Shown here in pieces: positions 23,524 through 31,786 of a stretch of DNA of 35,490 nucleotides (the first letter of the stretch is position 1; every line of letters starts with the position of its first letter). Both the position numbers and the translations under genes were made by a program. Below the pieces are notes generated by a model that did not search any database, was not told the DNA's origin, and was given only the letters and a program-made list of their open reading frames with translations. This DNA comes from Thermoprotei archaeon (GTDB lineage Archaea; Thermoproteota; Thermoprotei; Thermofilales; B20-G17): NCBI GenBank assembly GCA_003650675.1, contig QMRH01000018.1, positions 1 through 35,490 of the forward strand. Direction: 5' to 3'.

Positions 23524-24243
23524 ATGTCAACTCCAACAAACGTAACGAAGTTGCTGGAGGATTATGTTTCTAAAGGTATAAAGGTTATTCCCGTATATGA
23601 CTCGAAGAGAATTATTAGGGAATACGGGATCCCTGTAACAGAGATGGTTCTAGCCCGTAATCTGGAGGAAGCCGTTCAAGCATCTAAAAAGCTGGGCTTC
23701 CCGTTGGTGATGAAAATATCGTCGCCGGATGTAGTCCATAAAACGGATATCGGTGGCGTTATCCTAGGGATAAGTAGTTTAGAGGAGCTGGAGAACGCCT
23801 ACAAAAAGATCATCGAGAATGTAAGAAAAAAAGTGCCCCACGCTAGGATAGAGGGAGTAGTCCTAGAAGAAATGGTAGAAAAACACTATGAAGTGATTGT
23901 AGGCGGTGTGCGCGACCCACAGTTTGGGCCCACTATTATGTTCGGTATGGGGGGAGTTTTTGTGGAAGTATTTAAAGATGTAGCCTTCGGTATTGCACCT
24001 CTTACAAAAGAGGAGGCTATGGAATTAATAGACTCGACAAAAGCTAGTAAAATCTTAAAGGGGTATCGTGGGGGATTTACAGGCGATATAGACGCTTTAG
24101 CGGATGTACTAGTTAAAACATCAAAAATGATGTGGGATCTTAAAGAATACATCAAGGAGATGGATCTAAACCCGGTAGCTGTTCTAGAGGATAAAAAAGG
24201 TATAAAGGTGCTTGATGCACGTATAGTACTAGAGAAAATCTAA
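23524..24243 (+). CDS. ADP-forming acetyl/acyl-CoA synthetase, beta (ATP-grasp) subunit
   Basis: The 239-aa protein is the ATP-grasp_5 domain that makes ATP from acyl-phosphate and ADP. Motifs are YGIPVTEMVLARNLEEAV, FPLVMKISSPDVVHKTDIGGV, the phosphate-site MFGMGGVFVEVFKDV and MDLNPVAV. The length equals stand-alone archaeal AcdB. The alpha (CoA-binding) subunit is not in this window, so the partner must be encoded elsewhere. ATG 23524 has GGGGAGG only 2 nt upstream. The gene is divergent from the repeat/PAC2/Alba operon. Confidence 0.92.
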   Translation: MSTPTNVTKLLEDYVSKGIKVIPVYDSKRIIREYGIPVTEMVLARNLEEAVQASKKLGFPLVMKISSPDVVHKTDIGGVILGISSLEELENAYKKIIENVRKKVPHARIEGVVLEEMVEKHYEVIVGGVRDPQFGPTIMFGMGGVFVEVFKDVAFGIAPLTKEEAMELIDSTKASKILKGYRGGFTGDIDALADVLVKTSKMMWDLKEYIKEMDLNPVAVLEDKKGIKVLDARIVLEKI

Positions 24244-24296
24244 AGACCCAATAAGATGCTCTTTAAAACTTTTTAAACGAATAACCGGATATACGG

Positions 24297-25556
24297 TTAG
24301 GGTACTAGCCTGTGAATGTCCCTTACAAATAAGATAACTTCCCTTATGTTCTCGGCTCTTAGCATTTTCATTAGAAGTCTTTCAACTCCGAGACCGAAGC
24401 CTCCATGAGGCGGCATACCGTATTTAAATGCATCAAGATAAAAGTTGAAATCCTCGGGATTCAATCCCTTTACCTTCATGTTTTCAATCAACCTATCGTA
24501 CCTATGTTCTCTTTGCCCGCCAGAACATATTTCAATACCACGGTAGTCCAGGTCGAAGGATCTACTCAATTCAGCTCCTTCACGCATTACATAAAATGGT
24601 TTAATAGCCCATGGGTAGTTTGTGATAAAGTAGAGTTCATACCCTTTTTCTAGCATTATTTCACCCAGCTTCTTTTCATCTCTATCGCTTAAATCGAGAC
24701 CCCATTTCACTTGGCAACCTTCCTTTTCCAGAAGATTTAAAGCCTCCTCATACGAGATTCTTGGAACAGGTGTGCGAGGAACGGTCAGGTCAACTCCAAG
24801 TTGCTCTAGTTCCTCCGAACATTCATTTCTCACGTTTTTTATCACGTATATAACAAGCTCCTCAAGAACCTTCATAACATCCTCCATCCCCTCTATGAAA
24901 CCCATCTCAACGTCTATCCCCCAACTTTCGTTTAGATGCCTTGTTGTATGATGTTGCTCCGCACGGAAATACGGTGTTATTTCATAAACCCCCGTTAGCG
25001 AAGACATAAGCATCTGCTTATATAATTGAGGGCTTTGCGCTAGGAAAGCCTGTCTACCAAAGTAATCTAATTTGAAGAGGGTTGCCCCTCCCTCGGCTCC
25101 TGCCCCAACAATCTTAGGTGTCTGTACCTCCAGAAAACCTTTCTCCTCTAGAAAACGGCGAGCGTATTTAAGTAATGTAGCTCTAATCCTAAATAGCGCT
25201 CTTTCTTTGGGTGTACGAAGCATCAAGTACCTGTATTTTATCTTTGTGTCGAAGAGGACCGGTGTCTTACCTAGCGGATCATACGGCAATGCATCCCTAG
25301 GGGTCGATAACACCTCTATACAGGAAGGTATAAACTCTATTCCTCTCTTACTCTTCCCTTCTAAAACATATTCTCCGTAAACTCTGACGGCTGAACCGAC
25401 TTTAATCCTTTTTGCTATCTTCCAAGCCTCTGGATTCTCCGATTTTTTTATAACCACAGTAACTGGCTTAATCGAGACACTTGGGATAACTTCCAGAAAC
25501 ACTATTCCGCCAACAATTCTCCTCGCATTAACCCATCCCTTTACCTCTGTACTCAT
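24297..25556 (-). CDS. aspS: Aspartyl-tRNA synthetase, archaeal type
   Basis: This class IIb synthetase has an N-terminal OB-fold anticodon domain (about residues 1-110), motif 2 PYFRAEQHHTTRHLNE and motif 3 GFGLGVERLLMKML. The active-site QSPQLYKQM is also present. From ATG 25556 the protein is 419 aa; GGTGG 4 nt upstream supports this over an ATG at 25589, which would add 11 residues. Whether it is discriminating or also charges tRNA-Asn cannot be decided here, and no Asp-tRNA(Asn) amidotransferase is in the window. Confidence 0.95.
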   Translation of the reverse strand: MSTEVKGWVNARRIVGGIVFLEVIPSVSIKPVTVVIKKSENPEAWKIAKRIKVGSAVRVYGEYVLEGKSKRGIEFIPSCIEVLSTPRDALPYDPLGKTPVLFDTKIKYRYLMLRTPKERALFRIRATLLKYARRFLEEKGFLEVQTPKIVGAGAEGGATLFKLDYFGRQAFLAQSPQLYKQMLMSSLTGVYEITPYFRAEQHHTTRHLNESWGIDVEMGFIEGMEDVMKVLEELVIYVIKNVRNECSEELEQLGVDLTVPRTPVPRISYEEALNLLEKEGCQVKWGLDLSDRDEKKLGEIMLEKGYELYFITNYPWAIKPFYVMREGAELSRSFDLDYRGIEICSGGQREHRYDRLIENMKVKGLNPEDFNFYLDAFKYGMPPHGGFGLGVERLLMKMLRAENIREVILFVRDIHRLVP

Positions 25557-25770
25557 AATTCCACCATCAATCCCAGTAACTTTATTCAAAAAGTATGTTC
25601 TAATTTAAAACGATTCCGTAGCTTCAAAATATAAAATGGAATCCAAAATGCTAGCCGTGTAAACTCGTTCGAAAATAGAAAACCTCAAGTTAACTAATCC
25701 TAAGAGGTAAAATTTTAGGTTATGAAGGTTGAGATTAACCTGTTAAAATTAAACCTAGAGTTTTTGTTGT

Positions 25771-27069
25771 TCATCCAGTTGGAGGGGTCCAGGAGAAGTG
25801 AACTACCTCGTCTGCTTTATCAGCATGCATTTTATACCAGTAATACAGATCCTGGTTTACATAACTTGCTTCCTTGACTACATGAAGCTTCGGGCGGGCT
25901 TCAACATATACATCATTACTTGAAACTTGATACGTAAATGTGAAACCTAGGTTAAGAGTGGTGCCAGCATACTGGAGGGGAGCTGAAAGAGTTAAGCCTA
26001 TACTAAAGGAGAGAGATGCACTCCATGCAGTAGCCCCGCTACCGGAACCCAGTTTTATTACTGTATCCTGCCGTCCAGCCTCTATTTTACCGGCATAATT
26101 TGAAGGTGTGGAGCCCCCACATATACTGCAGGAAAATGTTTTACTAGAAGCCCAGTAACCCGTCAACCTTAAGGGTATCATGAATATAGCGAAGTCAGCT
26201 ACTTGGTCGAGGGGGTATTCTATACACTGCATATCGTATTCATAGTAGACTCTACCTATAATATACTTACATTCGCCCCCACTAGCTGATGAAGTGTAGC
26301 CTGCAACAGCTATATCTGTTAATACCTTTCCTAGAACAGTTGGCTGACTCCATTGTAGATTATTTAAGTCATAGTCACCATCCCTATATTTCATGTAGTC
26401 TTCACCGCTTATGGATGCATATCTGGAATACATTTCGATACGTATTTGTCTATAGAGATCCTCTGAGGTGAATCCCCAGCTCACCTTAATACCAGGAATA
26501 GAGTGTATTTCACCTATTTTAATATTCTGAAAGTTATATGTTGTTCCCATAAGGTAACTTTCTATATCCCCTTGTATAGCCATGGTTCGGGGGATGGGAG
26601 TTGCGTTGAAAACTTTAAAACGTGTGTATGTTATGCTGGTTATTGGATCTTTAGGCTCGACTATTAAACTGGCTACATATATTTTATCCTTAGATCTTAT
26701 GTAGACTGCATATGCTTGTTCATGATATTTGATCTTCAATGTATCATTAACTAAAAACCTTTCTTCAGGAATCCTATAAACCTTGAATACAAGTTGAATG
26801 GGGCTTCCTTGACTCCAGTCTGAATAAAGCACCCTAGGAGCCTTTTCGCTCCAAGGAACTGTATAATTAAACACGATTACATAAAATGGACCTTTATCTG
26901 GAACCATAAGCCCGATCTTAAGTAGGCCGCTAGGCCTACCTTGAAGCCAGTCGAGGAAAAGACTATAAAGGCTACTTGAAGGCACGCCTGTAAAAATAGG
27001 TGGAACTAAAAGAGACGAGAAAACTACCAGAATGAGAGGTGTTAAAAATCTATGTTCACCCTTTGTCAA
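25771..27069 (-). CDS. Secreted protein of unknown function
   Basis: The 432-aa protein has a Sec-type signal (basic MTKGEHR, then hydrophobic LTPLILVVFSSLLVPPIF), cleaved probably near residue 30. The rest is rich in Tyr, Ser, Thr and Gly and looks beta-stranded (ASLSFSIGLTLSAPLQYAGTTLNLGFTF). Cysteines in GGECKY, MQCIEY and FSCSICGG could form disulfides. No catalytic motif is seen. It is probably an extracellular or surface protein. It stands alone between aspS and an AT-rich spacer. Confidence 0.65.
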   Translation of the reverse strand: MTKGEHRFLTPLILVVFSSLLVPPIFTGVPSSSLYSLFLDWLQGRPSGLLKIGLMVPDKGPFYVIVFNYTVPWSEKAPRVLYSDWSQGSPIQLVFKVYRIPEERFLVNDTLKIKYHEQAYAVYIRSKDKIYVASLIVEPKDPITSITYTRFKVFNATPIPRTMAIQGDIESYLMGTTYNFQNIKIGEIHSIPGIKVSWGFTSEDLYRQIRIEMYSRYASISGEDYMKYRDGDYDLNNLQWSQPTVLGKVLTDIAVAGYTSSASGGECKYIIGRVYYEYDMQCIEYPLDQVADFAIFMIPLRLTGYWASSKTFSCSICGGSTPSNYAGKIEAGRQDTVIKLGSGSGATAWSASLSFSIGLTLSAPLQYAGTTLNLGFTFTYQVSSNDVYVEARPKLHVVKEASYVNQDLYYWYKMHADKADEVVHFSWTPPTG

Positions 27070-27274
27070 TATGCCTTCCCCATGATATATCTGTTTTCAC
27101 TCATTAAAAAAAATTTCGCAAACATCTAATAATGTTTAGTAAATAATATAATCAATAATGTAAGTAACAAAATAAATGATGTAAAACAGCTGATATCAGG
27201 AACCAAGGACAAATAATAGCTAATAGTTTCATTCGAGAAAATATTTTAATCGTCTTGTTGACCTATAGAAGATA

Positions 27275-28171
27275 TTGGGAGATGGATTGCCCCATTATCT
27301 TCGTTTATTTGATCCATGGAAAAATCCGCTGTGCACTTGTCCTCCTAAATATTCCCTTCAACCCTATACCGGTTGCAGTCATAAGTGTCTCTACTGTTAC
27401 GCTTCATCTTATATAGGATACAGAGACAGTCTTCCTAAAAAAGATTTCATCAAAAAGCTTTTGAGGGATCTTAGAAAGGCTGATAAAAATCTACCTGTAA
27501 GTATAAGTAACAGTAGTGACCCGTATCCACCCATGGAGAAGGAAATCAAGCTTACAAGACAAGCTCTTAAGCTACTCTTGAACCTTGGTTTCAAGGTGTT
27601 AATAGTAACTAAATCGAACCTCGTATTAAGGGACGTCGACCTGCTTTCCAGTGGAAATGCGAGTATAAGTTTAACTATAACTACATTAAATGAGGCTTTA
27701 GCGAAACGCATGGAACCGCACGCCCCGCCGCCGAGCGCTAGACTTACCGCCATAAAGAAACTGTGTGAAGAAGGGATTCCTGTCTCTGTCAGAATCGACC
27801 CGATTATACCTGGAATAAATGATGATCCAGCTGAACTGGAAGAATTGGTGAGTAGGGTTGCGGATAAAGGAGCCCTTCATATAGTAGCTTCCACCTATAA
27901 AGTTAAATTGGATAATTTAGGTAGAATGTCAAGGGCGTTCCCGGAGAAAGCTGTGGAATGGAGGAAACTTTACCTTAAATATGGGGCTAGAATAAAGGGA
28001 TATTGGTATCTTCCGGAAAGATTGAGGAAAAGGCTTCTTGAACCCGTTTTAAAGCAGGCCAGGAAAGAGAGGATTTCGTATGCTGTTTGTAGAGAAGGAT
28101 TTCGTTCTAAAGATTTCTTTAATGCACCGTCTTGTGACGGAAGCCATTTAATACCTTTACGGATTCTCTAA
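27275..28171 (+). CDS. Radical SAM protein (SplB-related)
   Basis: The 298-aa product carries the cluster motif C34-x3-C38-x2-C41 in GCSHKCLYCYA. The TIM-barrel pieces SISNSSDPYPPMEKE, LIVTKSNLVLRDVDLL and VSVRIDPIIPGINDD match COG1533 (spore photoproduct lyase-like). Archaeal members have no assigned substrate. The start is uncertain: TTG 27275 or TTG 27287. The next gene, taw3, follows 5 bp later, so a role in RNA modification is possible but not shown. Confidence 0.88.
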   Translation: MGDGLPHYLRLFDPWKNPLCTCPPKYSLQPYTGCSHKCLYCYASSYIGYRDSLPKKDFIKKLLRDLRKADKNLPVSISNSSDPYPPMEKEIKLTRQALKLLLNLGFKVLIVTKSNLVLRDVDLLSSGNASISLTITTLNEALAKRMEPHAPPPSARLTAIKKLCEEGIPVSVRIDPIIPGINDDPAELEELVSRVADKGALHIVASTYKVKLDNLGRMSRAFPEKAVEWRKLYLKYGARIKGYWYLPERLRKRLLEPVLKQARKERISYAVCREGFRSKDFFNAPSCDGSHLIPLRIL

Positions 28172-28176
28172 ATACT

Positions 28177-28764
28177 ATGAGCGAGTGGCATGAAAGGAAA
28201 AAATACTTTACAAGGAGGCTGTTTCAAGAGTTTGAGGCTGGACGCGTTGACCATGATCTAAAAGATTTATTGAATTTGATAAATAGTCTAGACGACTATT
28301 ACACTACCAGTAGTTGCAGTGGCAGGATTCAGATAGCTGAGGTTAGGCTTCCGGGAGAAAAATTCGATATAAAGGTTCTCGGTAAATGGCACTGGAAGGT
28401 GGACCCTGAAACAATAAAAAATATTGTTCTGGGAGACTGGAGCTACCTGTGGCTTATGGTTCAAGGACCTATACTTCATGTAGTAGCACGTAATCTAGAA
28501 TGCGCGATGAAGCTACTTGATATAGCCCGTAAATGCGGCTTCAAACACAGTGGTATACAGGTTACCAAAAAAGAAAGAATATTATTGGAGATCGTTGGAA
28601 GCGAGGAGATGACTGTCCCCCTCAAGTGGAAGGGAAGATACCTAGTTAACCCGGAAGAAATATCCATGCTTGTTCAAGTGTCAAACGAACTCCTTGAAGT
28701 CTCGAAACAGAAACTCGCCAGGTTTAAGAATAAAATTGTTGAAGAATTCACCGTGGAAGCGTAA
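28177..28764 (+). CDS. taw3: tRNA wybutosine-synthesis methyltransferase Taw3
   Basis: The protein methylates an intermediate of wyosine-type bases at position 37 of tRNA-Phe. The hallmark TTSSCSGRI occurs near residue 46. WHWKV, LVQGPILHVVARNLECA and GFKHSGIQV follow, all typical of the TYW3 family. The length of 195 aa is normal. The ATG lies 5 bp after the radical SAM gene. Its end overlaps the convergent dcd gene by 17 bp. Taw1 and Taw2 are not in this window. Confidence 0.93.
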   Translation: MSEWHERKKYFTRRLFQEFEAGRVDHDLKDLLNLINSLDDYYTTSSCSGRIQIAEVRLPGEKFDIKVLGKWHWKVDPETIKNIVLGDWSYLWLMVQGPILHVVARNLECAMKLLDIARKCGFKHSGIQVTKKERILLEIVGSEEMTVPLKWKGRYLVNPEEISMLVQVSNELLEVSKQKLARFKNKIVEEFTVEA

Positions 28765-29269
28765 CTCCCCTTTGCCCCTGATATCTTCCCTTGTAGGGTA
28801 TCGGTTGACCTTCAATCCTAAAGAAAACTACATGGGCAAACCTCATACCCCGTTTAAGGACCACGGGGAATGCTCCCCCATGAACCTCAAGGGTTATTTG
28901 TCCCTCAAACCCGGCATCAATCACAGTGGGGGGAATACTTAACCCGAGCCGTGCAAACGTGCTTCTCAGCTCTACAAGAGCAGCTATGTCCGCAGGCATA
29001 CTTATGTACTCTAAGGTGGATAAAAGTACCTTCATGTAGGGTTGAAGTACAAAGGAACTATCCAACCTAAGAATTTTATAATATTCCCTTAGATCCACGG
29101 ACTTCAAGTTATCTGGATCCAATGGAGCTGGATTATTCAAAAGAACCGCAACCTCGTTTCCTATCCGCAGGTCAACACCATTCTCCCTTATAGTGGCTTC
29201 ATCGAAAGGTTCTATCCTAAGCTTCTTTTCCTTTATAAGCTGGATGATCCGGTTACCTGAAAGTATCAT
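28748..29269 (-). CDS. dcd: dCTP deaminase
   Basis: The 173-aa trimer-forming enzyme converts dCTP to dUTP. The motifs are MILSGNRI, ENGVDLRIG, ELRSTFARLGL (Arg102 and Ser103) and VIDAGFEGQITLEV with catalytic Glu122. A bifunctional dCTP deaminase/dUTPase is possible in archaea and cannot be excluded by sequence here. It is convergent with taw3, overlapping by 17 bp, with the gene-poor stretch upstream. Confidence 0.95.
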   Translation of the reverse strand: MILSGNRIIQLIKEKKLRIEPFDEATIRENGVDLRIGNEVAVLLNNPAPLDPDNLKSVDLREYYKILRLDSSFVLQPYMKVLLSTLEYISMPADIAALVELRSTFARLGLSIPPTVIDAGFEGQITLEVHGGAFPVVLKRGMRFAHVVFFRIEGQPIPYKGRYQGQRGVTLPR

Positions 29270-29396
29270 CGCCTACCAACATTTACCTTGTCTTAATCCA
29301 CTATATTTTTCTATCATTTACCATTTAAACTGGAAAGATCTATTAAATATAGACGGAACCTTTTATCGGCGCCATCTAGAATCCGGTTTTACCAAC

Positions 29397-29410
29397 TCTA
29401 AAATTTTAGA
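29397..29410. promoter_or_regulatory. 14-bp perfect palindrome
   Basis: TCTAAAATTTTAGA reads the same on both strands. It lies 127 bp upstream of the dcd start and 14 bp from the long inverted repeat, a possible operator for the dcd promoter. Confidence 0.3.
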
Positions 29411-29424
29411 CAATTACTGTTATC

Positions 29425-29498
29425 AAACCGTTTGTCTCTACCGCAGATACAAAAAGCTATAGTTTTAAATAGAATGAAGCGGTAGAGACAAACGGTTT
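29425..29498. repeat. Perfect 20-bp inverted repeat with 34-nt spacer
   Basis: AAACCGTTTGTCTCTACCGC (29425-29444) is followed by its exact reverse complement at 29479-29498. The 34-nt spacer carries a TATA-like TTTTAAAT (29463-29470). The arms are GC-richer than their surroundings. It could be a long RNA hairpin, an operator pair around a promoter, or a tiny MITE-like element. Confidence 0.65.
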
Positions 29499-29600
29499 TC
29501 TAAGAAGATACATAAGGATGCCTTCTTCTTTGGAGGGCTTCTTTTAATCCCCGCTATGTTTGCATTAATCGTGGGACTGATTGTTTATTTGAGTATTTAG
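29479..29600 (+). pseudogene. Start-less hydrophobic reading frame
   Basis: One frame encodes a basic segment then a membrane helix (DAFFFGGLLLIPAMFALIVG and LIVYLSI) and stops at 29598. It has no ATG, GTG or TTG before the helix; an ATG at 29474 is in another frame and stops after three codons. It resembles a small tail-anchored protein gene broken by a one-base change, but nothing proves it. Confidence 0.25.
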
Positions 29601-29639
29601 GGTGTTTTGGAAATTATGGGAGCTCGAAGCCTTATGTAT

Positions 29640-29790
29640 GGTGTTTTATCTACTCGCCTTAGATGCCGTCAGGCTTAGCCGATGGCGGCGCTCCCCGGCA
29701 ACCCGCACCCTGTGGTGGCGGTCAATGTAGCCCCCGATAAACCACCAACTAGAGGTGAGGCGGCTGAGGGAGAAACCCACACAAGTTCCC
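29640..29790 (+). other. GC-rich island, candidate structured RNA or transposon remnant
   Basis: The GC content rises sharply (for example GATGGCGGCGCTCCCCGGCA) compared with AT-rich flanks. In AT-rich thermophile genomes such islands usually mark stable RNAs. I could not match tRNA, 5S, SRP or RNase P signatures. One frame reads GNPHPVVAVNVAPDKPPTRG and GEAAEGETHTSSH, low-complexity text like a TnpB C-terminus, so a decayed IS200/IS605 end is the alternative. The strand is uncertain. Repeat copy 2 follows. Confidence 0.35.
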
Positions 29791-29816
29791 ATAATATCAA
29801 AAATAACCTAAATACC

Positions 29817-29834
29817 ATGCACGGGCAACCACTA
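29817..29834 (+). repeat. 18-bp repeat, copy 2
   Basis: ATGCACGGGCAACCACTA is identical to the minus strand at 1803-1820. This copy directly follows the GC-rich island and could be the boundary of the same element. Confidence 0.6.
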
Positions 29835-30159
29835 ATGAATATACTTCTCTTGTATCTAGGGATACCTTATAGAGTCAGGCTTGGAGTGTATGAATATTAT
29901 AAATACCCTTAGCTACATTTACCGTTTCGGGTTTGTTCCTAATACCTATATCATTGAGCTTGCTGAAAGCATCAGCTCCTAATCTATCGCTTCTGGAGCT
30001 TTTAATCTACCAATGGTATTTACTTTTTCTCCTTTCAAGAACAGGCGAGTTAAAAAATGGCATATATCCTTACAGCGATCGTGGCGTACTGATACTGCTT
30101 TCACAAATAATATTTTAGAACACTGCCAGTTAAAACTAGCATTGTTATTATAAACTTAA

Positions 30160-31260
30160 TTACCCTGGAGAAATATTTTCCTTAAAGAAGTTTATTATTT
30201 CATCGGCGTCTTTGAATATCCTGGTTGTATAATATTCGAAGAATGGGCTTACTTCATATGGGAAGAAGGCATATACTTCCTTATTGTGTGTGTAAGCATA
30301 GTTTATTTCGCTCAGAACGCCGGGAGAAAGCATATGTGTGGGATAGTATACTATGATCATATCAGCCTGATCTATTAGCTGGTAGTCCCTTACCACGACC
30401 TGCTCGATCATGTCCTCCTTTGCTTCATATATTTCTTCTATAGGAATATTATATGAATGCCCATTCGCATCCACTTCAACCGAGGGCTCCCCGTTTTGGG
30501 AGGCCTTAGCCGCCATTGAAAGGAGATCAAGTTCTTCGACAGCCATTGGATCAAATATTATTATACCTATCTCCTCAAGTTTTTCCTTAAATTTCTCCTT
30601 TCTCTCAAACCATTTTTCGTCTTGGCGCATGAACGTTATGGGATAGCTTATGTATGCTTTCGGTGCAGGTTCTTTGCCTTCTTTTTTCCTTCTTTCAACC
30701 CTGTAAACTATATCAAAAAAGGTTTTTGCTCCCATGTTTTTGGCTAGAACATAATGGGGCTTGTTTTGGTACTGGGCAAGCATGCTTGTTATGAAAATTT
30801 CCTCATCTCGCCATGTTATAATATCTTTTAGGGAGAGTTTACCCTTCCATTGAGGATTCATCTCCAACCTGACTTTTATTGAGTGGATGTTGTCGACCAC
30901 CGTTATGTAAATATCGGGGTTAAGTCTGTTAAGGTAATAGAAGTTGAATCCGGGAACTAGATGTCTTTTCCATCGGAAACATGCATGAGAACTTATTATT
31001 AGATCTTTTTCGCTTAATCCTCTATATGCGTCCGCTTCCTTTAATATTTCCTCGAAGATAGCTGCCCGAAGGTAATTTAATGCAAAATGGTCTAAGTCCA
31101 GTATCTTATCTTCTTTTATTTTTATGCCTAGAAATTTAGATTTCTCGAACATCATGGATCCTATGTCGTACACTTTAATGCGTTCACCAGCTAACTTAGC
31201 TACCTCGTTGACGTAATCTAGACGTCCACTTCCGCTTATACCTGTAACTAATATTATCAT
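30160..31260 (-). CDS. P-loop kinase-like protein fused to nucleoside deoxyribosyltransferase-like domain
   Basis: The 366-aa protein starts with an adenylate-kinase-like domain (about residues 1-195), whose P-loop is GISGSGRLDY; the usual Lys is Arg and the Ser/Thr is Leu. It includes LIISSHACFRW, TVVDN and MNPQWKGK. The second domain (about 203-362) has AYISYPITFM, IFDPMAVEELDL, RDYQLIDQADMIIVYYPT and SPGVLSEINYAY, like nucleoside 2-deoxyribosyltransferases. GGAGG precedes the ATG. A role in nucleotide salvage or sensing is likely but inferred. Confidence 0.75.
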   Translation of the reverse strand: MIILVTGISGSGRLDYVNEVAKLAGERIKVYDIGSMMFEKSKFLGIKIKEDKILDLDHFALNYLRAAIFEEILKEADAYRGLSEKDLIISSHACFRWKRHLVPGFNFYYLNRLNPDIYITVVDNIHSIKVRLEMNPQWKGKLSLKDIITWRDEEIFITSMLAQYQNKPHYVLAKNMGAKTFFDIVYRVERRKKEGKEPAPKAYISYPITFMRQDEKWFERKEKFKEKLEEIGIIIFDPMAVEELDLLSMAAKASQNGEPSVEVDANGHSYNIPIEEIYEAKEDMIEQVVVRDYQLIDQADMIIVYYPTHMLSPGVLSEINYAYTHNKEVYAFFPYEVSPFFEYYTTRIFKDADEIINFFKENISPG

Positions 31261-31531
31261 AAAACCTCCTGCAAAATATATGGAATGATGATTAAAATAA
31301 TTTCTCAGCTTCCTCCAATCAGGAGCTTTCCGCCGTCCCTTACATCTCTAGAAGGATATTTCGTTAATGGTCATCCATTGTTTTTCTATTATTTTCAGCC
31401 AGCATTCCGATAGCATTTTTAGTAGGAATAATATATTCTCGACATGTTATCCTCAGCTTGTCGGAGTACTCTCTAGGAGCAACATGCAATAATGTTACAG
31501 GCTATATGGTATAATGTAGGTTGGTGATAAG
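31261..31531. other. Intergenic region, nothing assigned
   Basis: This divergent spacer carries promoters for the fusion gene and the glutaredoxin-like gene. An ATGATGA near 31287 looks like a box C, but no box D follows at usual spacing. No RNA or ORF is supported. Confidence 0.5.
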
Positions 31532-31783
31532 ATGGTCAAAAATCCGGAAGTATATCTTTTTGTAGAGAAGAATAACAATGAATGCTTAAAGGCGGAGGAA
31601 TTATTAAGATCTTTAAACATTCCTTTTATCTTAATAGATGTTGATAAAAACGGGGTTAGAGGGTGGATGCTAAAAGATTTTGGCACAATGGAAGTGCCTT
31701 TACTAGCTACTCAAAATGCTGTGGTTATAGGACTTAAGAACATTGAGAATTTCGTGAAAAATAATATTATAAAGCCACTATAG
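31532..31783 (+). CDS. Glutaredoxin/thioredoxin-fold small protein
   Basis: The 83-aa product follows the glutaredoxin pattern: a strand (EVYLFVEK), an active-site helix (ECLKAEELLRSLNIPF), then IDVDKNGV, the cis-proline MEVPLL, and AVVIGLKNIENFV. The usual CxxC is reduced to one Cys (NNNECLKA), so it may be monothiol or a non-redox binder. GGTGAT precedes the ATG by 4 nt. It is convergent with the PBP4-type gene, 3 bp apart. Confidence 0.7.
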   Translation: MVKNPEVYLFVEKNNNECLKAEELLRSLNIPFILIDVDKNGVRGWMLKDFGTMEVPLLATQNAVVIGLKNIENFVKNNIIKPL

Positions 31784-31786
31784 TAT

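Larger units (their letters stand above)
29270..30159. other. Gene-poor region
   Basis: Nearly 900 bp without a convincing gene. It contains a 14-bp palindrome (29397-29410), a perfect 20-bp inverted repeat (29425-29498), a hydrophobic start-less reading frame (29479-29600), a GC-rich island (about 29640-29790) and repeat copy 2 (29817-29834). From 29835 to 30159 I see only AT-rich sequence with no supported feature. Confidence 0.6.

Noticed and set aside
29425-29498. Invertible promoter flipped by the recombinase at 12616
   Set aside because: A 34-bp spacer is too short for normal site-specific inversion, and no recombinase core site is seen.
29425-29498. CRISPR repeat pair
   Set aside because: The arms are inverted, not direct, and there is no array or cas gene.
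29640-29790. tRNA, 5S, SRP RNA or RNase P RNA in the GC-rich island
   Set aside because: I looked on both strands for a T-loop, the SRP GGAAGG/AGCA loop and the RNase P core and found none of them. A weak likeness to the SRP Alu domain lacks the UGUAA motif.
29682-30118. ORFs of 76 and 61 codons in the gene-poor stretch
   Set aside because: The first is low-complexity across the GC island without a ribosome site; the second has no domain and no promoter-like context.
31280-31330. C/D-box RNA starting at ATGATGA near 31287
   Set aside because: No CTGA box follows on that strand at a usable distance.
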